9,091 bases of DNA, from NCBI GenBank assembly GCA_003499585.1, contig DNSU01000216.1, forward strand, positions 5,529-14,619, given 5' to 3'. Of this stretch, positions 1 through 6,415 are shown piece after piece (within the stretch, counting starts at the first letter, position 1; every line of letters starts with the position of its first letter). Position numbers and translations under genes: made by a program. The DNA is from Cyanobacteria bacterium UBA9579 (GTDB taxonomy: Bacteria > Cyanobacteriota > Vampirovibrionia > Gastranaerophilales > UBA9579). The notes below the pieces were generated by a model. That model was not told where the DNA came from, did not search any database, and saw nothing but the letters and a program-made list of their open reading frames with translations.

Positions 1-18
1 CCTACAAGTATAATTTTG

Positions 19-54
19 GATCGCCACGGGCTAAAGCCCTCGTGATGACAATGG
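19..54. repeat. Dispersed GC-rich hairpin repeat, copy 1
   Basis: A short GC-rich island in an A+T-rich background. It begins GATC and contains the perfect stem GGGC(TAAA)GCCC at 28-39, flanked by CAC (25-27) and GTG (42-44), which extend the stem across a two-base bulge. It ends in GATGACAATG (44-53). The same GATC opening and GATGACAATG ending frame a different hairpin at 7481-7509, so both look like members of one REP-like intergenic family. It may be the tail of an unseen gene's 3' region to the left. Function is unknown; such elements often act as mRNA 3' stabilisers or are non-autonomous mobile repeats. Confidence 0.6.
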
Positions 55-146
55 TACGTAAAAAATTTTTGTTTTTTCCTTATATCTAGATTCAAGTATT
101 ATTTCAGATTAAAGGACTAATGTGACTTAGCCATTTAGTTATTGTA

Positions 147-172
147 ATAGCACAATTAAACTAAAGTGCTAA
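147..172. promoter_or_regulatory. Inverted repeat resembling a degenerate CIRCE operator
   Basis: The perfect arms TAGCAC (148-153) and GTGCTA (166-171) are separated by 12 bases. Compared with the HrcA operator CIRCE (TTAGCACTC-N9-GAGTGCTAA), the right half AAGTGCTAA (164-172) matches 8 of 9 and the left half ATAGCACAA (147-155) matches 6 of 9, but the spacer is one base short. There is no U-run, so it is not a terminator. It lies about 90 bases before the start codon at 259. The operator reading is an inference; an unrelated repressor site or chance in A+T-rich DNA are alternatives. Confidence 0.35.
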
Positions 173-219
173 CAGATAATTTATTATTTTGGGGCTCGAA
201 AAATTCTTCAGATAATTTA
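173..219. repeat. 11-bp direct repeat upstream of the first gene
   Basis: CAGATAATTTA occurs at 173-183 and again at 209-219, 36 bases start to start. The second copy overlaps the proposed -35 box of the gene at 259. It could be a pair of regulator half-sites on one DNA face (about 3.4 turns) or a local duplication. The low complexity of the background makes chance possible. Confidence 0.4.
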
Positions 220-235
220 AACTTTATCCTATAAG
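207..235 (+). promoter_or_regulatory. Possible sigma-70-type promoter for the gene at 259
   Basis: TTCAGA (207-212; four of six to TTGACA), a 17-base spacer and TATAAG (230-235; five of six to TATAAT). Transcription would start near 242, leaving a very short leader that begins just before the ribosome binding site GGGAGG (245-250). Such matches are common in A+T-rich DNA, so this is weak support. Confidence 0.25.
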
Positions 236-258
236 GTAATAAGAGGGAGGATTTAAAA

Positions 259-627
259 ATGAGTATAGATTTAAAAAGAAAAGGAAACTATGAAGCTTTT
301 GAAACCACTCACCAACATAAAATCCTGGTTTTGGATAACAGTGATTATTATGCATGGGTAGATACCTCTTTGGGAAATCTTTTAGTAAAAAGCGATCCTG
401 AACATCAGAAAGCAAAAACTTTAAATCAGGGAGAATATATTCTTATAACTCCTCAAGATGAACCTGATATGAAAAATAATGTTGATCATCTGGAACTTAG
501 AGAAAATGGTAAATATCATACTTATATCTTGCCCAATGGTTTGCCTACAGAAGAAGACAAAGAAAAGAAAATTGTACATACTGATGAATACTTGAGTCAG
601 GAAAAAGTAAAAAATATAACCGAATAA
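259..627 (+). CDS. Small soluble protein of unknown function (122 aa)
   Basis: I do not recognise this protein. It starts at ATG 259 behind a good ribosome binding site, GGGAGG at 245-250 with an 8-base spacer, and ends in TAA. It has no signal peptide, membrane segment or cysteine. It is hydrophilic and mixed alpha/beta in character. Residues 20-66 (KILVLDNSDYYAWVD, then LNQGEYILITP) read like alternating beta strands. A middle segment is rich in acidic residues and polar turns, and the stretch around LPNGLPTEEDKEKKIVHTDE (91-110) looks like a motif that could be conserved. The C-terminus is charged. It stands alone on its strand, and its stop codon is only six bases from the convergent stop of the membrane glycosyltransferase-like gene. 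The upstream region carries a CIRCE-like inverted repeat, which would suggest stress control if real. The strong RBS and continuous frame make the gene itself likely; the function is unknown. Confidence 0.8.
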   Translation: MSIDLKRKGNYEAFETTHQHKILVLDNSDYYAWVDTSLGNLLVKSDPEHQKAKTLNQGEYILITPQDEPDMKNNVDHLELRENGKYHTYILPNGLPTEEDKEKKIVHTDEYLSQEKVKNITE

Positions 628-633
628 ATAATA

Positions 634-2007
634 TCAAGATATATCTTCCGGAGAACGCACTATCATAAAGTATAAAAATATAAATGCTGGATATAACTGG
701 ACAAATAATCTGTTTATAGAAGTCTTGATATGCCAGTTAAGGTCATAAGGCGTAATGATATAAATAAAGAAATAACCCGTTAATATCAAAAACATTATAA
801 CAAATGCTAAAAGTATACTGGATTTAGTCTCAATACTTATTTTTGTCCCCATTAAAAATGGATATATCAATAGTAAAATTGGAGCAATAAACCCACCCAT
901 AGAACAAATAGCACCAATGAACGCGCTTAATGTCACAAAATATCTTGAGAAATCTGTTAATTTCATGATAATTTGTTCCGGATTCTGGAATAAAAATATG
1001 TCGCTTGGGGGAGCAAACTGTATTTTAAAGTAGACAATTACTGCCAATACAGGCAAAATACCGGATATAAAGAATAACAGCTGTTTTATGGATGTTTTCC
1101 AGCCTTTTTTTAAAAGAGTTACAACAAAATAAGCAATAACAGTTGAAAAAATAAACAACAACCCTTCATTTTTCATCCACCCGGCAAATCCAGCCATAAT
1201 GCCGGCTAAAATCAGCAATTTATAGTTGTTTTTATTTAAACTCAGTAAAACTATTGTTGCCAATATAAAAAAGCCTATTGGCACGTCTGCGCATTGTGAT
1301 GCCCCGTATTTAATAAAAAGAGGAATACCTAATAAAAGCGATGCAGCTAAAAAACCCTGTCCTTTACCTCGAAAAATTGAAATAGAAGAAAATAATAATG
1401 CAACCGTAGCAAAAGTAAAAAAGAAAGCTATTATCACCGGTATAATTACTGATTCATGTCCTATATAATTCCAGAATTTGGCAATTATTCCCGGTAAAAG
1501 CAAGGGATAATCAGGGTGGAACCAGAGCATATCATTAGTAAAACCATCCATCCAATACTTATTACTAAATAAAAATTTTGCATGTGCATTCCAGATTGTA
1601 AAAGCATCTCTTTCTCCATGCGGAAACTGTAATGATATCTGGATAAAAAAGGTTGTTGAAAGAGAAAGCATAATCCAAAAACCTGCCTGGAAAATTTTAT
1701 GACAGAAAGATTTATCTGCATTAGAGATTGGTAAAATTTCAGAATTATCAGCAGGATCTCGTTTTTTAAACAAATAAAATAAAAATATAACTAAAAATAT
1801 CTCTGCAATCACATGCCATTTAAAGGATAGACCTGTTATCTTCCAAAAGAAAAACAAACAGGAAGAACCCCCAAAACCTAGTCCGACAGCTAAAGAAAGC
1901 TTGAGTAAAAAATTAGAAAATATTGTTTTTTGCTCAGGCCAAAGAAGCAAAACCAGCAAAAAGCCTGTTAATACAGATATTAAAATTGATAAAATACATA
2001 AAAGCAT
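634..2007 (-). CDS. Polytopic membrane protein, GT-C / PMT-like glycosyltransferase family
   Basis: 457 aa with roughly ten or more hydrophobic helices from residue 1 to the C-terminus, the architecture of GT-C enzymes that transfer sugars from polyprenyl-phosphate donors at the outer face of the cytoplasmic membrane. Visible GT-C-like features: a first large outer loop with an acidic residue (ERDAFTIWNAHAK, 132-144), the segment WFHPDYPLLLPG (162-173), QCADVP (238-243) with another acidic residue, KNEG (279-282), and a late HIKTSINRLFVQLYP segment (426-440) that carries a His and an Arg. These resemble the PMT_2/ArnT-like superfamily; the acceptor and sugar cannot be read from sequence. The ATG shares its A with the TAA stop of the upstream 141-aa gene (TAATG), so the two are translationally coupled and probably work together in envelope glycan or lipid modification. 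The stop is TGA, six bases from the convergent gene at 259-627, with no obvious terminator between them. Confidence 0.75.
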   Translation of the reverse strand: MLLCILSILISVLTGFLLVLLLWPEQKTIFSNFLLKLSLAVGLGFGGSSCLFFFWKITGLSFKWHVIAEIFLVIFLFYLFKKRDPADNSEILPISNADKSFCHKIFQAGFWIMLSLSTTFFIQISLQFPHGERDAFTIWNAHAKFLFSNKYWMDGFTNDMLWFHPDYPLLLPGIIAKFWNYIGHESVIIPVIIAFFFTFATVALLFSSISIFRGKGQGFLAASLLLGIPLFIKYGASQCADVPIGFFILATIVLLSLNKNNYKLLILAGIMAGFAGWMKNEGLLFIFSTVIAYFVVTLLKKGWKTSIKQLLFFISGILPVLAVIVYFKIQFAPPSDIFLFQNPEQIIMKLTDFSRYFVTLSAFIGAICSMGGFIAPILLLIYPFLMGTKISIETKSSILLAFVIMFLILTGYFFIYIITPYDLNWHIKTSINRLFVQLYPAFIFLYFMIVRSPEDIS

Positions 2008-2432
2008 TAGCTATCAACTCTCTTAAACAAGATTATTCCATCACCAAAGTCCTTAACTAACTTATATTTTTTATAAATTTCAGGCTTAATCGGATAGTAA
2101 AATTTGCTTATCACATATTCCTGATCAGCAGAATTAAGTACTATTAATGGTGCAAGCAGATATTGTGCTATAAAATAATCTGAATCTTTATTAAAAGCCC
2201 TTATCTTATCATCAGTAATATAGCCTATTGAACCATAAGGGGGTAGCGCCTTTTTTACAGCACTAAACTGCTGTTCATATTTGCTGAATTCATTTTTATC
2301 AGGATAATCAGGATAAAGCCTTATCTCGTTTTTTAATAATTTAAAATTGAATAAAAAAAACTGAATACCTGATAATAGTACAGCTAATATTATCGTAAAA
2401 AGTCCTAATTTTACTTTTGTTTTATGCTTCAT
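2007..2432 (-). CDS. Single-pass membrane protein, partner of the GT-C-like protein (141 aa)
   Basis: A short basic N-terminus (KHKTKVK) is followed by one hydrophobic helix at about residues 9-30. A ~110-residue domain then probably lies outside the membrane. Recognisable pieces include PPYGSIGYITDD (64-75), DYFIAQYLLAPLIVLN (85-100) and a C-terminal DFGDGIILFKR (128-138). Small proteins of this pattern (Y-x5-YxLAP and a terminal GxGhhLF) seem, from memory, to accompany PMT-like membrane genes, but I cannot name a family. The ATG at 2432 has a modest GGA 7 bases upstream. The stop TAA overlaps the next ATG, which indicates coupled translation. A hairpin terminator ends only 15 bases before this start codon, so the pair either depends on readthrough or on a promoter inside the end of the coiled-coil gene. 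A role as accessory subunit of the neighbouring enzyme is inference. Confidence 0.7.
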   Translation of the reverse strand: MKHKTKVKLGLFTIILAVLLSGIQFFLFNFKLLKNEIRLYPDYPDKNEFSKYEQQFSAVKKALPPYGSIGYITDDKIRAFNKDSDYFIAQYLLAPLIVLNSADQEYVISKFYYPIKPEIYKKYKLVKDFGDGIILFKRVDS

Positions 2433-2447
2433 CGCTATTCCATTTAT

Positions 2448-2476
2448 AAAAAGCCCCGAATTACCAGAGCTTTTTT
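2448..2476 (-). terminator. Rho-independent terminator after the coiled-coil gene
   Basis: Read on the minus strand, AAAAAGCTCT pairs with GGGGCTTTTT through ten base pairs (two G-T wobbles) around an eight-base loop, ending in a run of T. It starts a few bases after the TAA of the 976-aa gene. The plus strand also ends in six T, so it could work in both directions, though no plus-strand gene precedes it. Confidence 0.8.
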
Positions 2477-2479
2477 ATA

Positions 2480-5410
2480 TTATTCTGCATCAAGAAAATC
2501 AGCTACTTTTTTTAAGCTGGTATCAAGTTCAGCCATTCGCTTTTCTAAATTCGATATTTTTTTAAGAACTAAACCTGTTCCCTTACCGCTTTCATTAGCT
2601 GCTGTTACCTGTCCTGCGATAAATTCAAGAATCTGCTTTACTTCCTGATCATCATTATTTAAAGATAGCTTTGTTTCAAGCTTGTTAAGCTTTTCTTCAA
2701 TATTTTCGAGATTCGATTCAAGTGTATTAAACTTGCTACTTATTTTCTTAAGTTCAACATTAATATTATCTTTTATATGGGTTAAACTTGCTTCAATATT
2801 TTCTTCCAGCTTTTCAACAGGATAAGCTTCTTTTTGTGACTTTAATTTGTCAGAAATAGAACTATTTAACAACTGAATATCCTGTTTAATCTTATTTTCA
2901 AAACCTGTAAATGATTGAGTTATAGTAAATAACTCCTGAGAAATACCTGAAATGTTAGTATTAATGTTATCAAAATCATATTCCTGTCTCTTTCTAATAA
3001 CATTTAAAGATGCTTTAATCTCATCTCTGGTTTCAGAAAGATTATTTTCTATTCTTGTGGATATACCCCCAAGGTTAGTAGAATTTTTATCAAGATTTTC
3101 TTTTAATATAATTAACTCAGTCAAAACTTTCTTAATTTCATTATTTTTTTTGATTTCTTGAACATTACTGCTGGTTTCAGTAAGTAGTTCTTGTGCGCTA
3201 TCAATCCATCCTGCAATTTGCACCAATGCATCCTTAATAACTTCTGTATTGGAGCCTGTTTCGGAGGATGAATCATTTAGCTTATAAAGTTCTAAAGCTA
3301 GATCACTTATCTTTTTAACAAGTGAATCTGCTGAATCAGTAACGGAAAAATGCAGGTTTGATAAACTATTCTGGATACTTTCCTGACTAGTAACATTCTC
3401 CTGTAAAACTTTTTCCTGTTTATCCCTAAATTCAATAATATCTGATCTTAAAAAGTTTAAATCAGCTTCAATCATTGAGGTTAATTTATCAGTGAGTCCG
3501 GTATTGTTCTCATTAATACAATTTTGTATTTTCTGAGATTCAATATCCAGATTACCGCTAATTTTATCAAGCTTATTTACTAATCTATCATTCACATCAC
3601 TTAAGCTTGTATTAATGTCTGTGGTTTTTTTCAGAACATTAGTAATTACTATGTTTGTATCTTCTGATATATCGAAGAAGCGTTTTACTGTATTCTGGAA
3701 TTTATCAATGCTTTCCTCATTAATCAGAACCTGATCATTTAATTTATCGATAGTTAAACCTGCGCTGGTCCAAATATCATTAAATCGTTCTGCTACAACT
3801 GCTAATTCATCTTTATATTCTTTTCCATTATTTTGCTGGAAAGTAAAATACTCTTTAAGATCAAGGGTTTTCTCATTAAGATGCATTAATTCTTCATTTA
3901 TAGGCTTGATTAAGCTTGATATTGAAATGTTTAGTTTATCCTGAAATATATAAAAATCATCCTGAACTTTAGTTAACTTTGGTTCAAAATTATTCTTTGT
4001 TAGGGATTCTAATTCACCAATTCTTGATTGAATTTGCTCTAAACCATTAATAAGAGGTTTTGTATCATCCTTAAGGAATAAATCATTTACTGAATTTCTT
4101 AATTCCTCAATATCTCCCTTTACGCTTAAAGAGTTTACAGTATGTTCGAGCTCAGGAAGTTTTGAAGCTACAAAAGATAATGCGCTGCTTAAATCATTAA
4201 TTCCTTGTTGAACAGAGGAAACTTCATTTTTTACATCTTCGAATTTATCAGCGATATTACTTGTAGTATTATTTAGTTCATTTTTTAGTTCTTGACTATA
4301 TGTTTCATTAATATTTTCTTTTAACTGATTTATTGAGAATATTATATGCTCTTGTAATTCACCAAATTTACAATTTACATTATTTAGCTCATCCTTAATC
4401 TGCTCAACATCCTGAGCATTAGATATTTCCGCTAATTTTTCATATAATCCATTAATTTTTTCTGATACTACGTTTACATCATTTTTAATTAAATCAACAT
4501 TATCAGCATGTTGATTGTTTTCAACTAGTTTAGATAGCTGCTCTCCAATATTTGACAGATCATGTTTTATTCCATCTGTAGATGTATGATTAAATAATTC
4601 ATTTAAGCTTTCTTTAATACTATTTATTGACGGATCAAGGTGATTTTGCAGCTCTGTAAATTTGGCACTTACAAATGTTATTTCGTCTTTAATATCTTCA
4701 ACATCACTAACAGTAGAGGATGCCTTTACAATTTCAAGCAATCCATTGATTTTAACGGCTACTTGAGTCATGTCATCTTTAATTAAATTAATATTATCAA
4801 GAGAAGAGATCTTTTCTAAGTTTTCAGAGATGGTTTTAACTTTTAAATCTAATATTGATAATGCTGATAAAGTAGCGTTTATGTTAAGATCTAAGGAGTC
4901 TGTGGCAGATTTTATGTACTCCAGAGCCTGTTTATCACTTATATTACATACTATATTGTTAGTCTGCTGGCTATTTTTGTTAAGTTCAGCTATTTGATTA
5001 TTAACGAAATTAATATTTTCCTGAATATTGGATAATTCTTTTGATAAATTACCTATTTCTGATCTAAAAGAGTTAAATTCCTGTTGTGAAGATTGATTCA
5101 ATGATTTTTCTTGTAAAAGATCTGTTATTTGGCTTGTTAAGCTTTCTATAGATGTTACTTTAGAATCAAGAAGACTTTGTTTTTCTTCTAAATCAGCTTT
5201 TAGCTCACTTAAAAAAGCATCAATATATTCACTTGAACCAGCTTCAGCTACAATATCTAATTTAGATTCGATTCTATTTAAGATATCATTTCCATTAGTG
5301 GTTTTCTTACTATCAGTAAGAGTCTGTATCATTGTTGTTAAGTGTTCAATTTTATTTTTTGATTCTACTAAATGGTCTTCTAATCCACCCTTTATTTGAT
5401 CAAACTCCAT
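2480..5410 (-). CDS. Giant coiled-coil protein with internal repeats (976 aa), function unknown
   Basis: An almost continuous heptad-rich, acidic, hydrophilic helix protein from end to end, rich in Asn, Ser, Lys, Glu, Ile and Leu. It has no signal peptide, membrane helix, Walker A/B motif or zinc site, and only three cysteines (155, 347, 631), so it should be cytoplasmic and non-enzymatic. A short N-terminal head (about 1-100) contains ESKLDIVAEAGSSEYIDAFL (48-67). Residues 205-302 are repeated at 303-392 with an exact 98-residue offset (DNINLIKDDM/DNVDLIKNDV; VEDIKDE/VEQIKDE). The motif IKxEhxxV-x-KhxxL recurs at about 210, 240, 281, 308, 338, 375 and 393. Another motif, xEVxxxLxxIAG, occurs at about 723-734 and 923-933. 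The last part ends in a classical coiled coil (LEKRMAELDTSLKKV, 955-969). The ATG at 5410 follows GGAG with 11 bases between. It has its own promoter and terminator, so it is monocistronic. A filament, scaffold or spacer role is plausible but unproven; the lack of ATPase heads argues against SMC. Confidence 0.85.
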   Translation of the reverse strand: MEFDQIKGGLEDHLVESKNKIEHLTTMIQTLTDSKKTTNGNDILNRIESKLDIVAEAGSSEYIDAFLSELKADLEEKQSLLDSKVTSIESLTSQITDLLQEKSLNQSSQQEFNSFRSEIGNLSKELSNIQENINFVNNQIAELNKNSQQTNNIVCNISDKQALEYIKSATDSLDLNINATLSALSILDLKVKTISENLEKISSLDNINLIKDDMTQVAVKINGLLEIVKASSTVSDVEDIKDEITFVSAKFTELQNHLDPSINSIKESLNELFNHTSTDGIKHDLSNIGEQLSKLVENNQHADNVDLIKNDVNVVSEKINGLYEKLAEISNAQDVEQIKDELNNVNCKFGELQEHIIFSINQLKENINETYSQELKNELNNTTSNIADKFEDVKNEVSSVQQGINDLSSALSFVASKLPELEHTVNSLSVKGDIEELRNSVNDLFLKDDTKPLINGLEQIQSRIGELESLTKNNFEPKLTKVQDDFYIFQDKLNISISSLIKPINEELMHLNEKTLDLKEYFTFQQNNGKEYKDELAVVAERFNDIWTSAGLTIDKLNDQVLINEESIDKFQNTVKRFFDISEDTNIVITNVLKKTTDINTSLSDVNDRLVNKLDKISGNLDIESQKIQNCINENNTGLTDKLTSMIEADLNFLRSDIIEFRDKQEKVLQENVTSQESIQNSLSNLHFSVTDSADSLVKKISDLALELYKLNDSSSETGSNTEVIKDALVQIAGWIDSAQELLTETSSNVQEIKKNNEIKKVLTELIILKENLDKNSTNLGGISTRIENNLSETRDEIKASLNVIRKRQEYDFDNINTNISGISQELFTITQSFTGFENKIKQDIQLLNSSISDKLKSQKEAYPVEKLEENIEASLTHIKDNINVELKKISSKFNTLESNLENIEEKLNKLETKLSLNNDDQEVKQILEFIAGQVTAANESGKGTGLVLKKISNLEKRMAELDTSLKKVADFLDAE
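4235..4798 (-). repeat. Internal tandem duplication in the coiled-coil gene (~98 codons)
   Basis: Copy A codes for residues 205-302 (4505-4798) and copy B for residues 303-392 (4235-4504). The copies align without gaps at a 98-residue offset over at least the first 60 residues: KINGL in both (220-224, 318-322), VE-x-IKDE, KF-x-ELQ and SIN-x-hKE. The DNA copies have diverged a good deal, so the duplication is old. Inside each copy a 30-residue sub-repeat can be seen (LIKDD at 209, DIKDE at 239). Confidence 0.75.
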
Positions 5411-5477
5411 ATTAGGCCAATCTCCATTTTAGTTTAATAATAATTTTTGCTAATTATTTCAAGTAAACTTTTAGTAC

Positions 5478-5507
5478 ATTCTAGCAGAATTTGGCACAGG
5501 TTGCTAA
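5478..5507 (-). promoter_or_regulatory. Probable promoter of the coiled-coil gene
   Basis: On the minus strand TTAGCA (5502-5507) is followed by an 18-base spacer and TAGAAT (5478-5483; five of six). A TG sits one base upstream of the -10 (TGCTAGAAT), which is an extended -10. Transcription would begin near 5471 and give a leader of about 60 bases before the ATG at 5410. Confidence 0.45.
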
Positions 5508-5631
5508 AAGAGAAGTTTAATATTTAGGCAGAAGGTCTACAAGTCACTATTAGAGAGATTTTTAGCATAAAATAAGATTTTGAAAATATTACAAAGTAGT
5601 TATAAAGTCCACCTGTAATGGCTGAAATTAT

Positions 5632-6261
5632 CTATAAAGAATCAAGAACACTTCTTACTTCCTGAATATCCTGACGCATTAACCATTTAGGAGTATCAGG
5701 TTCTTCTGAATCATAACGCAGTAGGTAAGAAGGATGAAATATCGGCATAATTTTTGAATCAAAAGGTCCGTCAAACCATTGTCCTCTGATTTTTGATATT
5801 GGAGCTTTTGTATCAAGCATGGATTTAAAAGCTGTAGCCCCTGCCAATAAAATTAATCTTGGTCGAATAAGTTGAATCTGTGCATCAAGATAAACTCTAC
5901 AGGCCGCTTTTTCACCATCAGTAGGAACTCTGTTTTCCGGGGGGCGGCATTTTACAGTGTTACAGATATATACATCTTTTTCTCTTGTAATATTCTGCGA
6001 CTCCAGTATTTTATCAAGCAGCTTACCTGCCCTGCCAACAAACGGAATACCTGTCTCATCCTCATTTCTCCCCGGGGCTTCACCAATTATCATTAACTTT
6101 GCCTCAGGATTGCCATCTGAAAACACAACCTGTGTTCTTGATTTTGAAAGATCACACTTAATACAGGTTTTACAAACTTCTTTAACATCATTTAATGCTT
6201 TATGTCTTGTTTTACTATCTGTTTCAGAGTAATTAAACGCGCTTAATAATTCTGTTGACAT
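5632..6261 (-). CDS. Uracil-DNA glycosylase, family 4 ([4Fe-4S] type)
   Basis: 209 aa, the usual size for family 4 UDGs, which excise uracil from DNA (U:G after cytosine deamination, and U:A) to start base excision repair. Motif [21 protein letters not shown] spans 60-79; the GEAPG form marks family 4 rather than family 5. CRPPENR is at 105-111 and HPSYLLR, the C-terminal active-site motif, at 176-182. The cluster ligands are clear: C33 and C36 (CxxC), C105, and C121 sixteen residues later, the spacing known from the Thermus enzyme. C30 and C100 are extra cysteines. The ATG at 6261 has AAGGAA 8 bases upstream; residues 1-28 form a short variable extension. The stop is TAG. It is transcribed alone, divergently from the J-like gene, and is followed by 221 bases before the coiled-coil gene. 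A palindrome lies 24 bases upstream of the start. Confidence 0.95.
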   Translation of the reverse strand: MSTELLSAFNYSETDSKTRHKALNDVKEVCKTCIKCDLSKSRTQVVFSDGNPEAKLMIIGEAPGRNEDETGIPFVGRAGKLLDKILESQNITREKDVYICNTVKCRPPENRVPTDGEKAACRVYLDAQIQLIRPRLILLAGATAFKSMLDTKAPISKIRGQWFDGPFDSKIMPIFHPSYLLRYDSEEPDTPKWLMRQDIQEVRSVLDSL

Positions 6262-6284
6262 GATAATTTTCCTTTATATTGCTA

Positions 6285-6298
6285 TTATCTATAGATAA
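6285..6298. promoter_or_regulatory. 14-bp perfect palindrome upstream of the UDG gene
   Basis: TTATCTATAGATAA is perfectly self-complementary and centred at 6291/6292, 24 bases before the UDG start codon, in the region shared with the divergent J-like gene. It is a candidate operator. It does not match a known LexA consensus. The low G+C content raises the chance expectation, but 14 bp of perfect symmetry at this place is notable. Confidence 0.4.
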
Positions 6299-6353
6299 GC
6301 AAATAAGTTTTACTAAGATAATTCAATTTTATTACAAATATAGAATTGTTTTT

Positions 6354-6382
6354 TTCACTGTCCTTGATGTTTAGGATATGAT
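6354..6382 (+). promoter_or_regulatory. Possible promoter of the J-like gene
   Basis: TTCACT (6354-6359; four of six), a 17-base spacer and TATGAT (6377-6382; five of six to TATAAT). Transcription would begin near 6389 and give a leader of about 27 bases before ATG 6416. Confidence 0.35.
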
Positions 6383-6415
6383 AAAATCAAATCAGTACTT
6401 AAGCTCTGGATACTT

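Noticed and set aside
224..415. 63-codon minus-strand open frame opposite the 122-aa gene
   Set aside because: It is antisense to a gene with a strong RBS, covers its start region, and has a biased Phe/Leu/Tyr composition typical of shadow frames.
1226..1721. Open frames at 1226-1468 (+) and 1485-1721 (-) inside the GT-C-like gene
   Set aside because: Both lie wholly within the 457-aa gene, whose membrane topology and family-like motifs run through the region.
4211..4798. CRISPR-like array from the regular spacing in this stretch
   Set aside because: The regularity is at protein level in a continuous reading frame; the DNA copies are diverged and not separated by unique spacers.
2424..4997. 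Plus-strand open frames at 2424-2648, 2952-3161 and 4770-4997
   Set aside because: They are antisense to the continuous coiled-coil gene and have no good start context.
2480..5410. SMC/Rad50-type ATPase or chemoreceptor
   Set aside because: No Walker A or B or ABC signature at either end, no hinge, no membrane helices and no chemoreceptor signalling tip are visible.
5411..5631. Possible small RNA or terminator between UDG and the coiled-coil gene
   Set aside because: Only weak pairing (ATTACA/TGTAAT at about 5588-5618) without a T-run; apart from the promoter nothing convincing is seen.
5872..6232. Plus-strand open frames at 5872-6096 and 5957-6232
   Set aside because: They are antisense to the uracil-DNA glycosylase gene, whose catalytic and cluster motifs cover the region.
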